NCBI GenBank assembly: GCA_015847255.1
Contig: JADLZK010012353.1
Span: 372,001-436,000, forward strand
DNA: 64,000 nt
Direction: 5' to 3'
Source: Hyparrhenia diplandra
Lineage: Eukaryota > Streptophyta > Magnoliopsida > Poales > Poaceae
Shown here: piece by piece, positions 22,163-32,563 of the stretch
Numbering within the stretch: position 1 is the first letter of the stretch
Layout: the number at the start of each line of letters is the position of its first letter
Translations under genes and position numbers: made by a program
The notes under the pieces: model-generated
The model's database searches: none
Seen by the model: only the letters and a program-made list of their open reading frames with translations
What the model was told of the DNA's origin: nothing

Positions 22163-25100
22163 GACATCATTAGTTCCAGCAGCCTTAAAGACGCGCGAGG
22201 ACGTACCACGCGCCTTAATTTCCACCCACCGCAGATCAATTCATCTCCCACCGTGGGCTTCCTATATAAAGCAAGCGACCGAGCTGCCGTGGATGTCATG
22301 ACAGGGGCCATGGGAAGCCTGCTTCCCAAGCTGCACCAGCTCCTCAACCAGGAGCACAACCTACAAACAAGTGTGAAGAAAGACGTTGAGTCTCTAGAGG
22401 AACAGCTGACGGACATGCACACTGCCCTATGCAGTGTGTCACATGAGCAGCTGCACGAGCTTAAACCACAGGATAAGCGTTGGGCCAACAAAGTTAGGGA
22501 TTTGTCGTATGACATAGAGGATATCATCGATGACTTACTGCTATGCATTGAGCACTCGGTGCCTATCACCAACCAGGACGGCTTCTATGGGCTCATACAC
22601 AAAATGTTCAACCTCATCAAATGGGGCAAGAGTCTCTATCACATTGCTCGCATGATCCAAGACATCAAGATCCGTGTCAAAAAAGGTGGCCGATAGGCAC
22701 GAGGGATTCAAGCTTGGCAATTCTGTGGCTAATCCGACTGCGCCAAGTTCCGTTGACCGTCACCTATTGGATTTTTACAAAGATCATAAAGATCTTGTTG
22801 GTATTGATGGACCATTGGATGAGTTAGCGAAGAGGCTTATAGGTGGGGATGATGGTGTTTCCAAACAACAGCTCAAGATTATATCTATCTTTGGAGATGG
22901 GGGATTAGGCAAGACCACTGTTGCCAAAGCACTGTATGACAAGCTTGATGCAAAATTCGTTCTTAAGGCTTTTGTTCCAGTAGGTCGTAATCCTGACATG
23001 AAGGTAGTTCTAGAAGATATTCTCCTTGATCTTGACAAGAAGACTTACGCAGACATTCGCACTAGAAGATGGAGTGAAAGGAATCTCATCGATGAGCTTC
23101 GAGATGTACTTAGAAATAAGAGGTATGTATGACCCACCTACAATCTACCTTTTCCTAAGGGTCTTTCATGAGTGGCCTATACTCTCTGTTATTTATATTC
23201 AGCGGCTTATAGTTTTTCTAGAACAGTTACGATATATATTCCCTACATTCACAGCAATTTGTTAACAACAATAAATCTCCCTTGCCTCATTATCCATAGT
23301 TATGGTATAGACACTTAACATATACTACAAATCATTGGTCATGGACAAACAAGTTGTGGGAGATTCCATTTGGTCATATTACTAAATTTATCCATGAACT
23401 TCTACTACTTATATCTTCTAAAATTCTAGCCCTTAATTAATCGTAACTTGTAAGTGCTATTGAATATTTCTATTTTAAAGATGGTTACCACATGCTTATT
23501 TTTCCATAGAAATTAAATCTCGATAGGTTTACTAATTCATGGATCTTGCATTGTCATGTGAATAGGTACTTAATTGTTATTGACGATATATGGGATATAA
23601 CATCATGGGAAATAATTAAGACAGCTTTAATAGATAGTTGTTGTGGAAGTAAGATAATCACAACTTCTCGAATTTTTGAAGTCGCAAGAAGGAGTGGTGA
23701 AGTTTGCAAGCTAGAAGCACTTTCTAATGATGACTCCAAAGAACTATTCTGTGCCAGATTATTTGTCGTAAAGGCGCATCCAGTTTTGATCTACCGGATG
23801 AGCAGGCTACTAAATATATTTTACAAAAATGTGGTGGTATACCATTAGCTATTATTACAATAGCTAGTTTATTGGCTGGTAAACCAAGGGACGAATGGGC
23901 TAAGGTGTACAACTTCTCTGGATTTGGCGATGAAGATAATACAGATGTCGGTCATACAAGACAGATATTATTATTCAGCTACTATGACCTACCATGGCAT
24001 CTAAAGACGTGCTTGTTGTATTTAAGCATATTTCCAGAGGACCGTGACATTGAGAAAGGCACATTGGTATGGAGGTGGGTAGCCCAAGGTTTCGTGCATA
24101 AAGAACCAGGGAAAACATTGTTCAAGGTTGAGAGAGATACTTCAACGAGCTTATTAATAGATGCATGATTCAGCCGGTACTAGAGCGGGGAACATACTCC
24201 ACAATATGCGCGTGTCGTGTTCACGACATGGTACTTGATATGATTTGTTCCATGGCAAAAGAAGAAAACTTTGTTACAGTATTTGATAGCAACGAGCAAC
24301 ATCTGTCTTGTCAAAGCAACGCTCGTATAATAGCCGTCCAGAAGAGGGTCCTGGAGCAGCATGACCTAGCTAGCATGCTCAAACCAACAGTAGTGAGGGC
24401 ATTTAATGCCACTGGGTGCCATATCAATAGCATGGTGTCACTACTACAAAGTTTTCAGTTTTTGCGTGTCCTCTCTTTGGAAGGCTGCACATTAACTGGA
24501 GATACTACTACTACTTATCATCTGGAGAATCTTTCGAGGTTAGTCCACCTGAGATACCTTGGACTACATGGAACGCCTGTTGGTGAGCTGCCGATGGAAG
24601 TGGCGGATCTAAGATCTTTACAGACACTAGACTTGAGGGATACCAAAATAAAGGCATTGCCTAGCGTTACTCTGCTAAGACAACTCAAGTGCCTCGGACA
24701 GGTTACATAGAAGAACTGCCAGCTGGGATGGGAAACCTAACATCCTTGGAAGAGCTGCACCTGTTCTTAGCAGCAGCTCCCTATTCCTCCTTTTTCAAAG
24801 AACTGGGCAAGCTAACAGAACTAAGGGTGCTCCGTATTGACACAGCTTTCAACCTTTCGAACTATAACGATTATGACGTGCACGAGGCTCTAAGCAACCT
24901 GCAGAAAATCGAAGAACTTATGCTTGGTTATGGCGTATTGGTTGAAAAGCCCAATTGGGATGGATTTTCACCCTCTGGACAACTCCGTCGTCTCTCCCTA
25001 AAGCTTTTCTTTATCTAGAGGGCTGCCAGTAGTTTGGATGAACGCCTCAGTTGTTCCCAACCTCACCCACTTAGATGTAACTTTGGCATCTGTGAAGGCG

Positions 25101-25550
25101 AGGGATCTAGACCATCTTGGGAGTTTGCCGGAGCTCCGGTCTCTTGTTATATACATATCTGAAAAGCCCTTCCATGTTGTCATTGCTGCTTGTGCATTCC
25201 CCAGACTGAGGTACTGCTCCTTGAGTGGGCTGCTGCTCACGTATCAACCGGGTGCTATGCCATGCCTTGAATATGCTCGGTTCCATTTCTACGTGCGGGA
25301 GCGGAAGGATGCCAACTTCGACTTCAGACAACTTGATAGCTTGGCCTACCTCCCTTTGCTTGAGGAAGTCAATGCTACAATCATCTGTTATGATGCCAAG
25401 ACTGAGGAAGCACAGGAGGCGGAGGCGGCAGTGATGCACGCCATCAACATCCACCCCAACTGTCCCAAGTTTCATATCGACAGAGAAGGAGATTGTACAG
25501 ACGACGTCGAGGTACTACTGCTGCCCGTGCCCATAATCACACGCAACTAG
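22163..25550 (+). pseudogene. CC-NB-ARC-LRR (Rx-type NLR) portion
   Basis: Exon 7 opens in frame and reaches an Rx_N coiled coil (GSLLPKLHQLL...DIEDIIDDLL). NB-ARC motifs follow in order: P-loop GDGGLGKTTVAKAL (about 22893-22935), kinase-2 LIVIDDIWD (start of exon 8, 23566), RNBS-B GSKIITTSR, GLPL as CGGIPLAI (about 23831), RNBS-D CLLYLSIFPED (about 24010) and MHD-like VHDMVLDMI (about 24219). Leucine-rich repeats run from about 24440 to 25500, with the stop at 25548. Single-base frameshifts sit at 22679-22684 (six A where five keep frame), about 23765, 24129, 24695 and 25013. Length after correction is typical for a compact grass NLR. Acts as a nucleotide-switch immune receptor in the cytoplasm. 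Confidence 0.85.
23123..23565 (+). other. Intron inside the NB-ARC region
   Basis: Donor AG/GTATGT at 23123 and acceptor GAATAG before 23566 join RNK-R-YLIVIDD in frame. 443 bp, AT-rich, no repeat recognised. Confidence 0.6.
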
Positions 25551-25729
25551 CTTTTCCTTTTCAGGTCCCCTAATTCTCATCAACCACCCTTCTGCAACCG
25601 TGTGCCCAGACACCTTGGTGGGAGCGTTCCAAGATTATGCAGGTATGTACTTATCCAATGGAAGTCTAGTCGTACTCGAATCCCTTCTCGATTCACAGGA
25701 ACGCTAGCCATTTATTAAATTAACAAATA

Positions 25730-25877
25730 CTCCCTCCAATCCAAATTATAAGTTGCTTTGACTTTTTTTAGTACATTCATTTTATTATGTGTCTAGATAT
25801 AATAATGTGTCTAGATACATAGCAAAATGGATGAATAAAAAAAAGTCAAAGCGACTTATAATTTGAAATGGATGGAG
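25730..25877. mobile_element. Stowaway MITE
   Basis: Inverted ends CTCCCTCCAATCCAAATTAT and, from the right, CTCCATCCATTTCAAATTAT. Flanked by TA at 25728-25729 and 25878-25879, the Tc1/mariner-type duplication. 148 bp. Confidence 0.75.
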
Positions 25878-25879
25878 TA

Positions 25880-27016
25880 GTAGATAGGGACACTGTAAAT
25901 GGTAATACCCAAGGATGTCTCCACGTGTCATACACACAGCAGCATGATACTCTACTACGTTAACTAGAACAAAAGAAAGCAATTTGTTATAATTGTTGTC
26001 TATAAATTAGTATCTACCAATGCCATTTAAAATGAAAAATCCAAAACGCCTACACGTGCCTTTTTCTATATTAGGCACATTGGTCATCTGCTCTCTTAAG
26101 AGTGTTGCCGAGCTAGCTACTTTTCTTTCGCCAGTCCACTGGTCCTACTCCTACCTAATCTGCTTGTGATAAAACCATAGTTATTAGGACCGGACTGGAG
26201 ATCGAACCATCAAGATTGTCGGTTCAATGGTTAATTGGTCCAACCGTTTAGAACCGGTTAAAACCGCTGGTTCAGTTGTTTTGGACCGGTTAAATCGAAT
26301 AGATCACAACACTGAAACATTATATAATTGTATACATATATGATATAATTTAATAATTGACAAATGGAATGAAACAACATAATTTCATTGTACAACTATA
26401 AGTTTCATAGCCTTAGAGAATGACATATTTAGCTTCACAGATATATATTATTTGTATAATAAAATCAAACAAAAAGAAAATAAATGCAATGACCAATCAT
26501 CAAATAACAGTAGGCTAATATACAAAAAATTAAAGTCATGGCTCGAAAGCTCAAGCTCAGTAGCTCACCGGTAGCCATGTCCTCGCTTCTCAGTAGAGCA
26601 ACTCAGCAGTCAGCAGCAGAGCAGAGTAGATGGACAGCACAGCAAATGAGCAGAGCAGCAGCCGTCGTCTACATGCTGTGCAACATAAAGCTTTGGGCCG
26701 CTTGCCCCCGTCGTCTACTAATATGATGCTGGAAAGACTATAATTATAATATTCATTTGATCCCTTATAAAAACATAGATCTCATGCCATTAAGACGCAT
26801 GACAATTATTTTCTCTGAAACCCTCTAATCCATCCATCGCTTCCGTTGTTGTGTTTTTCCCCCCTAGTCGAGCGATGATGAATGAAGGCCAAGGAGCAGG
26901 AGAGGCCACAGGATCCGATTCCAAGGAGATACAGATCACAGACTAAACAGGTACTACTAGTCTCTGCTTACCAAACGCACAACAACCTGCTCTCGGTTCC
27001 TTTCTAGCATGTCCGT
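25880..27016. other. Intergenic, AT-rich; CCGGTT-type repeat end and AGCAG-rich patch
   Basis: At about 26177-26300 a CATAGTTATTAGGACCGG sequence rich in AACCGG resembles the terminus of the element at 46948-47930, so it is probably a related fragment. 26580-26680 is AGCAG-rich low complexity. 26820-26950 could be a spliced leader of the next open frame, but I cannot support a gene there. Confidence 0.35.
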
Positions 27017-27421
27017 GTGTCTAGCTGGGTTGAACTTGATGGTAAGGTCCATAAGTTCCATGTTGGAGACAGATCACATCCCCTCTCAGACAAAATTTAT
27101 GCAAAGCTCGATGAGTTAGGCATGGAAATGAAGGCCATGGGTTATAAACCGACTACCGAGGTGGTGATGTTTGACATTGAATACGAGAAGGAACACGGGC
27201 TAGTGCATCATCACAGTGAGAAGATTGCCATTGCATTCAGCCTCCTGACTACTGAACCAGGAGAGACCATTAGGGTCACCAAAAACCTCCGAGTATGCAG
27301 TGACTGCCACTCTGCCATCAAGCTCATATCGAGGATAACCTGTCGCGAAATTATTGTTCGAGATAACAATCGATTTCACTGCTTTAGAGATGGCTATTGC
27401 TCTTGCAATGACAATTGGTAG
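27017..27421 (+). pseudogene. Orphan PPR-type DYW deaminase domain
   Basis: Encodes only the C-terminal E+/DYW part of a plant pentatricopeptide-repeat RNA editing factor. It begins SSWVELDGKVHKFHVGD and has the zinc-binding/deaminase motifs HSEKIAIAF (HxE) and CSDCH (CxxC). It ends RFHCFRDGYCSCNDNW, i.e. Asn in place of Tyr in the final D-Y-W. Family proteins usually have many upstream PPR motifs; none are found here. The DYW domain catalyses C-to-U editing in organelles, but this piece lacks RNA-binding repeats and any transit peptide. It is most likely a gene fragment moved here, though the open frame is intact over 134 codons. Confidence 0.75.
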
Positions 27422-28078
27422 TATACAGATGACTTCTTTTTGCAATATTGGACAGAGAGTTGGAGCATCTGCATTTACATCTGATGTATAACTGTTGTCA
27501 GCTAGAGCTGGGACTGCTGCATAGTATGTAATTCCCTTTCCATTCATTTCATTGAAAGGAATTGATAGTTTTCTGATTTCTGCTCTTGTATTTTATTTGT
27601 AATCTATTTCGGAAATTAAAATGGCCAAAATACTGCTTAATTTTATGCTTTCCCCTCTCTGTTTGTGTCAGATTGAGAATAAAGGGCTTAGAATTCACAA
27701 ATGGTTTATATTAAACACATTTATTTCTCATCAAGGGTGTTGTCACCAATTGAACTGTGATTTCTAAAAACTATATTTCCTGTTATATATTCCCAAAACT
27801 GATGCCATTTTTTATGTCAAGTTTCTACAAATGTGTTGCTTTTCAGATGCTGGAATTTTTCAGACATTTGGTTTCTATTATTGGGTTCGTTGTAATGGCA
27901 TGAATTAGTTCACCATTCTTGTTACAAATACACTACTTGGTTCTTGCGTACTACCAGTCATGTGTACATTATCAATGCAGCAGAGAGACCTCCGATAAGG
28001 TATTTTCCCTTTCTACAAACATCAACCGTATATTTTGGATTTTGGTTGCTGACACACATTCACTTGCAGCAAGCTGCT
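27422..28078. other. Intergenic, nothing recognised
   Basis: AT-rich sequence downstream of the DYW fragment; no open frame, repeat or RNA gene that I can support. Confidence 0.4.
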
Positions 28079-28080
28079 TA

Positions 28081-28318
28081 CACCCTCAGATCCACAAATA
28101 AGTGCATTTCTTTAACTTTTTCAAACTTGTTTGACCATTCGTCTTATTAAAAAAATAATAAATATAACTTATTTTGTCATAACATAAAAATATCTCTAAT
28201 GATAAATAAAGTCATAACAAAATGAGTAATATTTATTAAAATTTTAAATAATACGAATGAATGGTCAAATAAGATTGATGAAAGTCCAAGAAGTGCACTT
28301 ATTTGTGGACGGAGGGAG
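28081..28318. mobile_element. Stowaway MITE
   Basis: Right end read inward is CTCCCTCCGTCCACAAATAA; the left end CACCCTCAGATCCACAAATA matches it. TA lies on both sides (28079-28080 and 28319-28320). 238 bp, no coding capacity. Confidence 0.75.
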
Positions 28319-28422
28319 TAAGAATCTCAGTACCAAACTACGTGGCTGTCACTCTCAGATCGCTGACAGGCTGATCCATGACGGAAACAGCGTACAAAAC
28401 AGAAATGTCCCCATGCACCTTA

Positions 28423-28604
28423 GGCCCTGTTTGGTTGAGGGACTTTTTAGTCCCTGGGACTAAAAAAGTCCCTGAGAAACCAAACAAGTAGGGACTTTTT
28501 AGGGACTTTTTCTCTATTAGTCTCAAAAAGACTCTCTTAGAGGGATTTTTTTATTAGTCCATGGGACTAAAAAGTCCTAGGACTTTTCTAAACCAAACAG
28601 GGCC
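28423..28604. mobile_element. Tourist MITE with TTA target duplication
   Basis: Perfect inverted ends GGCCCTGTTTGGTT, with TTA at 28420-28422 and 28605-28607. The interior has repeated AGGGACTTTTTAGT units and is strongly self-complementary. 182 bp, PIF/Harbinger type. It lies about 140 bp past the stop codon of the minus-strand CHX gene. Confidence 0.85.
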
Positions 28605-28747
28605 TTACATAGAGAATTCAAAGCTACTATTACTAAATGAGAAATTATATATAAAAAAATGTCGTTCTAGTGATTACTACCGTATTATACAAGAGAAAAG
28701 TTTCATATATAAATTTAAGCAGCAAAAGAAGAGATCGACGGATCCTT

Positions 28748-31181
28748 CTAATCATAGACGGAGCTTGGGGCGGCGGCGATTTTCTTGGGCGGCTGCTGCT
28801 GGATGACGAGGATGGAGACCTTGGACGCGAACTCGGCGGAGGCGAGCATGTCCCCGAGCACGCCCAGCTCCGGGAACTCGCTCCACTCCGACAGCCCGCT
28901 GGTGAGCGCCGTCGACCCCTCCGGGTCACTCTCGCCCTCCCGCCGCGGCGGCCGACGATGAGCAGGTCGAACTTCTCGCTCATGGCGCGCACCACCGACG
29001 CGGTGCCCTCGGCGTCCTCCACCGTCTTCTCCACGTACACGACGCGCTCGTTGTCCCTGTGCCGGCTCCAGAACTCCTGCAGCAGCTCCTCGTCCCTGGC
29101 CTCGTCGCGGCCGCCCATGCCCACCCAGTTCCGGAGCTTGAACCGCACCACCGTCAGCGACATGGTCCCGGCCTCCGGCATCCGCGCCGCGTACGCCAGC
29201 GCCTCGCGGTCGTCGGCGCCGCCCAGGAAGTAGAGCGCCGCGCGCTGGAGCAGGCTGTTGGCCGCCGTGGCGCACGCCGACCCGGACGCGAGGCCGTGGT
29301 CCACGAGGATGGCGACGGAGCAGGGCGCGTACTGCAGCACGCTCCGGTTGATGGAGCGGATGGCGTTGTTGGCCGTGCTCCGCGCGCCGTCGGAGGACTT
29401 GTGGAAGGGCAGCAGGATGAGGTTGGCCTTCCGGCTGTGCGCCAGCGAGCACACGTCGTGGTGCATGGAGCTGAAGGGCGCCTGCGCCACGTAGGGGCTC
29501 ACCGTGACCGCCCCCGGCGCCGCCTGCTGCTCGAAGTAGCGGAACGCGTTGACGATGCGGTCCGACGGCGTCGGGTTGCTGGACGACGACGACGACGACG
29601 ACCGCGTGCTCTTCCGGTGGGGCTTGAGCACGGCCGCGGCGCGGCCGACGAGCTCCGTGAGGTGGAGCACGATGAGCGACATGGGCGAGTCGCGGGAGGA
29701 GCCCGACGCCTCGAGCAAGTCGATGAGCGGCGCCGCGTGGTCCTCGCTGTAGAGGCAGGTGAGGACGCGGAGGTCGGCGCTGAGGCGCGCGTGCTCCAGC
29801 GACCGGCGCTTGGCGCGCGCGAACTGCCCCGACGGGTCGTAGAGCAGCTTGATGAGCGGCGTGCACACGGCGGTGATGAGCACCATGGAGATGGTGAGCG
29901 TCGAGTAGTGCTCCGCGGTGGCCTTCATGGTGTCGCCCCAGTTGTTGATGGCGGCCACCTCGACGATGCCCCGGATGTTGAGCATGAGCGCCAGCACGAG
30001 GGCGTCGAGGAACGGCATGGTGAAGAAGAGCCCCGCGGCGACGCAGCCGACGAGCTTGCCGGAGACGCAGAGCGCGACGAAGAGCTCCAGCGCGCACCAC
30101 TTCTCGGTGGCCTCCGCCTTGGTGAACTCGGCGAGGTCGGTGCGGTAGCCGGAGAGCGCCATGTAGACGGGGAGGAAGAGCGCGATGAAGAAGGAGTCGA
30201 GGCGCTCCGTCATGGTGGCGCCGATGGGCATGCCGCCGGGGAGCGCCAGCCCCAGCATGAGGGGCCCGATCATGTACTTGAAGCCGATGGCGTCGGTGAC
30301 GAGCGCCGACAGCAGCGCGGCGATCACCACGACGACGAAGGAGCCCTCGGAGAGGAGCGCCCCGGTCGGGGTGCGCTTGTACGCGATGTAGCGGCCGGCG
30401 GGGCGCGCGACGAAGGCGACGAAGAGCACGAAGGCGACAAAGGAGGCGAGGATCTTGGCCGTGAAGGCCGGCGATCGGTTGTCGCCGATGAGGATGACCG
30501 CGGCGGTGCAGGCGCGGATGAACCAGGAGGTGACGTCGGTGATGAGCGACGCCGTGAGCGCGATGCGGCCGAGGTCGGTGTTGAGGAGGTCGAGGTCGAG
30601 AGCGCGTCGGCGATGACGGGGAAGGAGGAGAGCGAGAGGCGGACGGCGAGCTCGGTGATGAGCGAGGAGCCCTTGAGGTCCTCGGGCAGCGTGGGCTGGA
30701 GCGCGTGGAAGACGGGCAGCGTGACGGCGAGCGGGACGACGGCGCCCATGATGCCGACGGCGACGGCGCGGCCGCTGGGGCGGCGGAGCAGGCTGAGGTC
30801 CGTCTTGACGCCCATGGAGAAGAGGAAGAGGATGAGCGCCACCAGGGACACGCTCTCGAGGATGTAGGTGCCGCGCTCCGAGAAGAGCACGTCGCGGAAG
30901 GACGCGCTGCGGCCCAGCACGGTGGGGCCGAGGAAGATGCCGACGAGCATGTGGGTGACGAAGCGCGACTGGCCGAGGCGGCGGAGCACGAGCTGCGCCG
31001 CCGCGGAGAGGACCAGGATGACGGAGACCTGCACGAGGAGGAGCGGCAGGGAGAAGCGCAGCGGCTGGTCGCCCAGGAACATGCCCTGCGAGTTCACCAG
31101 GTTGTTGTCGTAGCACGCCGCCGCCAACGGCTTCACCGTCGGCTCCAGCGCCTTGGACGACAGGTTCGCCACCGCCGTCAT
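28748..31181 (-). CDS. CHX-family cation/H+ exchanger (CPA2), two one-base frameshifts
   Basis: Monovalent cation/proton antiporter of the plant CHX family, expected in an endomembrane or the plasma membrane. The start at 31181 gives MTAVANLSS followed by a 10-12 helix Na+/H+ exchanger domain: QVSVILVLSAAAQL, THMLVGIFLGPTVLGR, SLVALILFLFSMGVKTDL, then after a frameshift near 30600 TDLGRIALTASLITDVTSWF and GLALPGGMPIG. A long hydrophilic C-terminal domain with USP-like folds follows (RYFEQQA..., LLIVGRRGG). A second frameshift near 28940 precedes the terminal SEFPELGVLGDML...SVYD. Both sites lack one base; corrected length is about 811 residues, normal for the family. No introns. Coding sequence is very GC-rich. 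Confidence 0.85.
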
Positions 31182-31664
31182 CGTCTCGCTCGCTCAATCT
31201 CCAGCAGCCTCTGTGATGGAATTGGATGCTAATTAAGTGATGATCTTGTCAGCTACTACCTAGGATTCATTGGTTGCTTCCATTTGCAGGGAAATGGATC
31301 GATCGAGCTCTTGCTCTGTTTCTGTCTTGGCATGCAATGGGTGCTCTGCTCTGCATGGGGGGCATCAATTCACAGTGTGGCTGTGAGGCACTGAAGGGCA
31401 ATGCACGAATGGTAGAGGAGAGGATTTTGATTTGGCTATTTTTAGCTGTGGATGGGAGGGATAGTAGATGATGGAGCAAATTATTGGTCCATAAATAGAA
31501 ACAAGGATGAGTGAGTTTAACAATATTTGAAAACACTATTACAAGCAGGGGCGTTGCAGTTGAAGGCAAACATTGGATTGGACTGAATTTTAGAATGACA
31601 CAAGCCTGAAGATATGGGATGATGAATGATGCAGCTTGATGTTGGGTTCAAATTTATACTGTTC
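31182..31664 (-). promoter_or_regulatory. CHX upstream/5' region (duplicated at 61 kb)
   Basis: Upstream of the CHX start. The segment from about 31210 to 31664 has a clear second copy at about 61063-61511 with scattered differences, and its continuation past the LINE insertion at 38829 matches 61512-61690. The conservation of a non-coding block marks it as the CHX promoter/leader duplicated with or without its gene. The site TTATACTGTTC (31654-31664) is the LINE target. Confidence 0.55.
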
Positions 31665-32563
31665 GGAATACAGCAGACCATGATGGCTCTCGCTCCCGCT
31701 CCCCCCTCCTCCTCCTCGCCCGCCCCGCCCGAACTCCGGTGACCACCACCATCGCCCCCGCCCATCCACCAAGACCCCGCCGCTCCTCGCCGTGGCTGGG
31801 CAACACCACGCCTCTCGCCGGAGCTCAGCATTCGCAAGCCACCTCCAGCCTCTCTGTTTCGGATCCCTGCACCCAAACTTTCTTCAGCCAGGCAGCCATC
31901 TTCCACCCTTCCCTGTGCCCCAAACCGGCGCCCTGCTCCAACATGGCAAAGCTCCTTCACAGCTTCTCGGCCATCGGCGGCCAATACGAGATCGTCATCA
32001 TCGTCGACCGGCGCGCAAGCGGGCTTCTCGCCATCAACGGGAGCTGCACAAGCCATCACGCGCGACACCTGCTCGACGTTTGGCTACACCGACGCCAAGC
32101 CACTCTGCGACCTGCTGGGCGTCAAGACTCAAGTCCCTTCTTCGTCGTCCATGCCTGCGGTCCGTGCAAAGGCAGCATCCCATTGCTCCAAGGCGGAACC
32201 GGTGCATCAGTGCAGGGGAAGCGACTATAGTGCCTACTTCTTCCAGCCGGGTATGCACTTTCAAGATTTCGTTTTGAGAAACTACCTGTGCCCAGTTGTT
32301 GTGCCTCTAGTCCCTTCCTTCACCCCCCAGGCCTTCTGGATTTCTCAATCCAACGGGACTAGCCCGTCCCATGGCCGCCTTGTTGCTTCTGCGCTTAATT
32401 TCCACTTTACCGCTCCCCCGAGTCTTTCACGGTTCAATCTGTTCTCCCCTTTATCTTCTCCTCCTCGGTAGCCTCTTCCTCTGTCAAATGTCACCTTCTC
32501 CGGATTGGAGTTTTTGCCCTTCACGGCATCATCTTCCACATTCACGGTGACCTCGACTCTGCC

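Larger units (their letters stand above)
14091..25550 (+). pseudogene. Kinase-MSP-CC-NB-ARC-LRR fusion gene, disrupted
   Basis: Read through predicted splice sites this is one gene: a cytoplasmic protein kinase, an MSP domain, then an Rx-type coiled-coil NLR. Exons are 14091-14234, 14462-14732, 14899-15115, 15212-15268 plus 16372-16437, 18489-18680, 19221-19369 plus 21798-22086, 22163-23122 and 23566-25550. Phases match across every junction. The MSP exon ends in phase 0, and the NLR exon is open from its first base with no conventional NLR start codon, which favours fusion over two genes. Likely role: intracellular immune receptor with integrated kinase-MSP. It is interrupted by a hAT-like insertion and a LINE-type insertion and carries about six one-base frameshifts. 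It could instead be two adjacent genes whose boundary I misread. Confidence 0.65.

Noticed and set aside
22258..22300. TATATAAAG at about 22262 as the promoter of a separate NLR gene
   Set aside because: The first ATG is only about 35 bases away, too close for a normal TATA-leader layout, and the sequence is in an open frame continuous with the upstream splice acceptor.
26538..26726. Short frame in an AGCAG-rich patch
   Set aside because: Low complexity, no domain, no conserved context.
28748..30100. 450-codon minus-strand frame as a separate protein
   Set aside because: Only its last about 65 codons are the real CHX C-terminus after a frameshift; the rest is an out-of-frame reading of CHX.
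29059..30867. 602-codon open frame on the plus strand
   Set aside because: It is the antisense of the GC-rich CHX coding region; composition is Glu/Arg/Gly/Val-rich without a domain, while the minus strand gives a clear exchanger.
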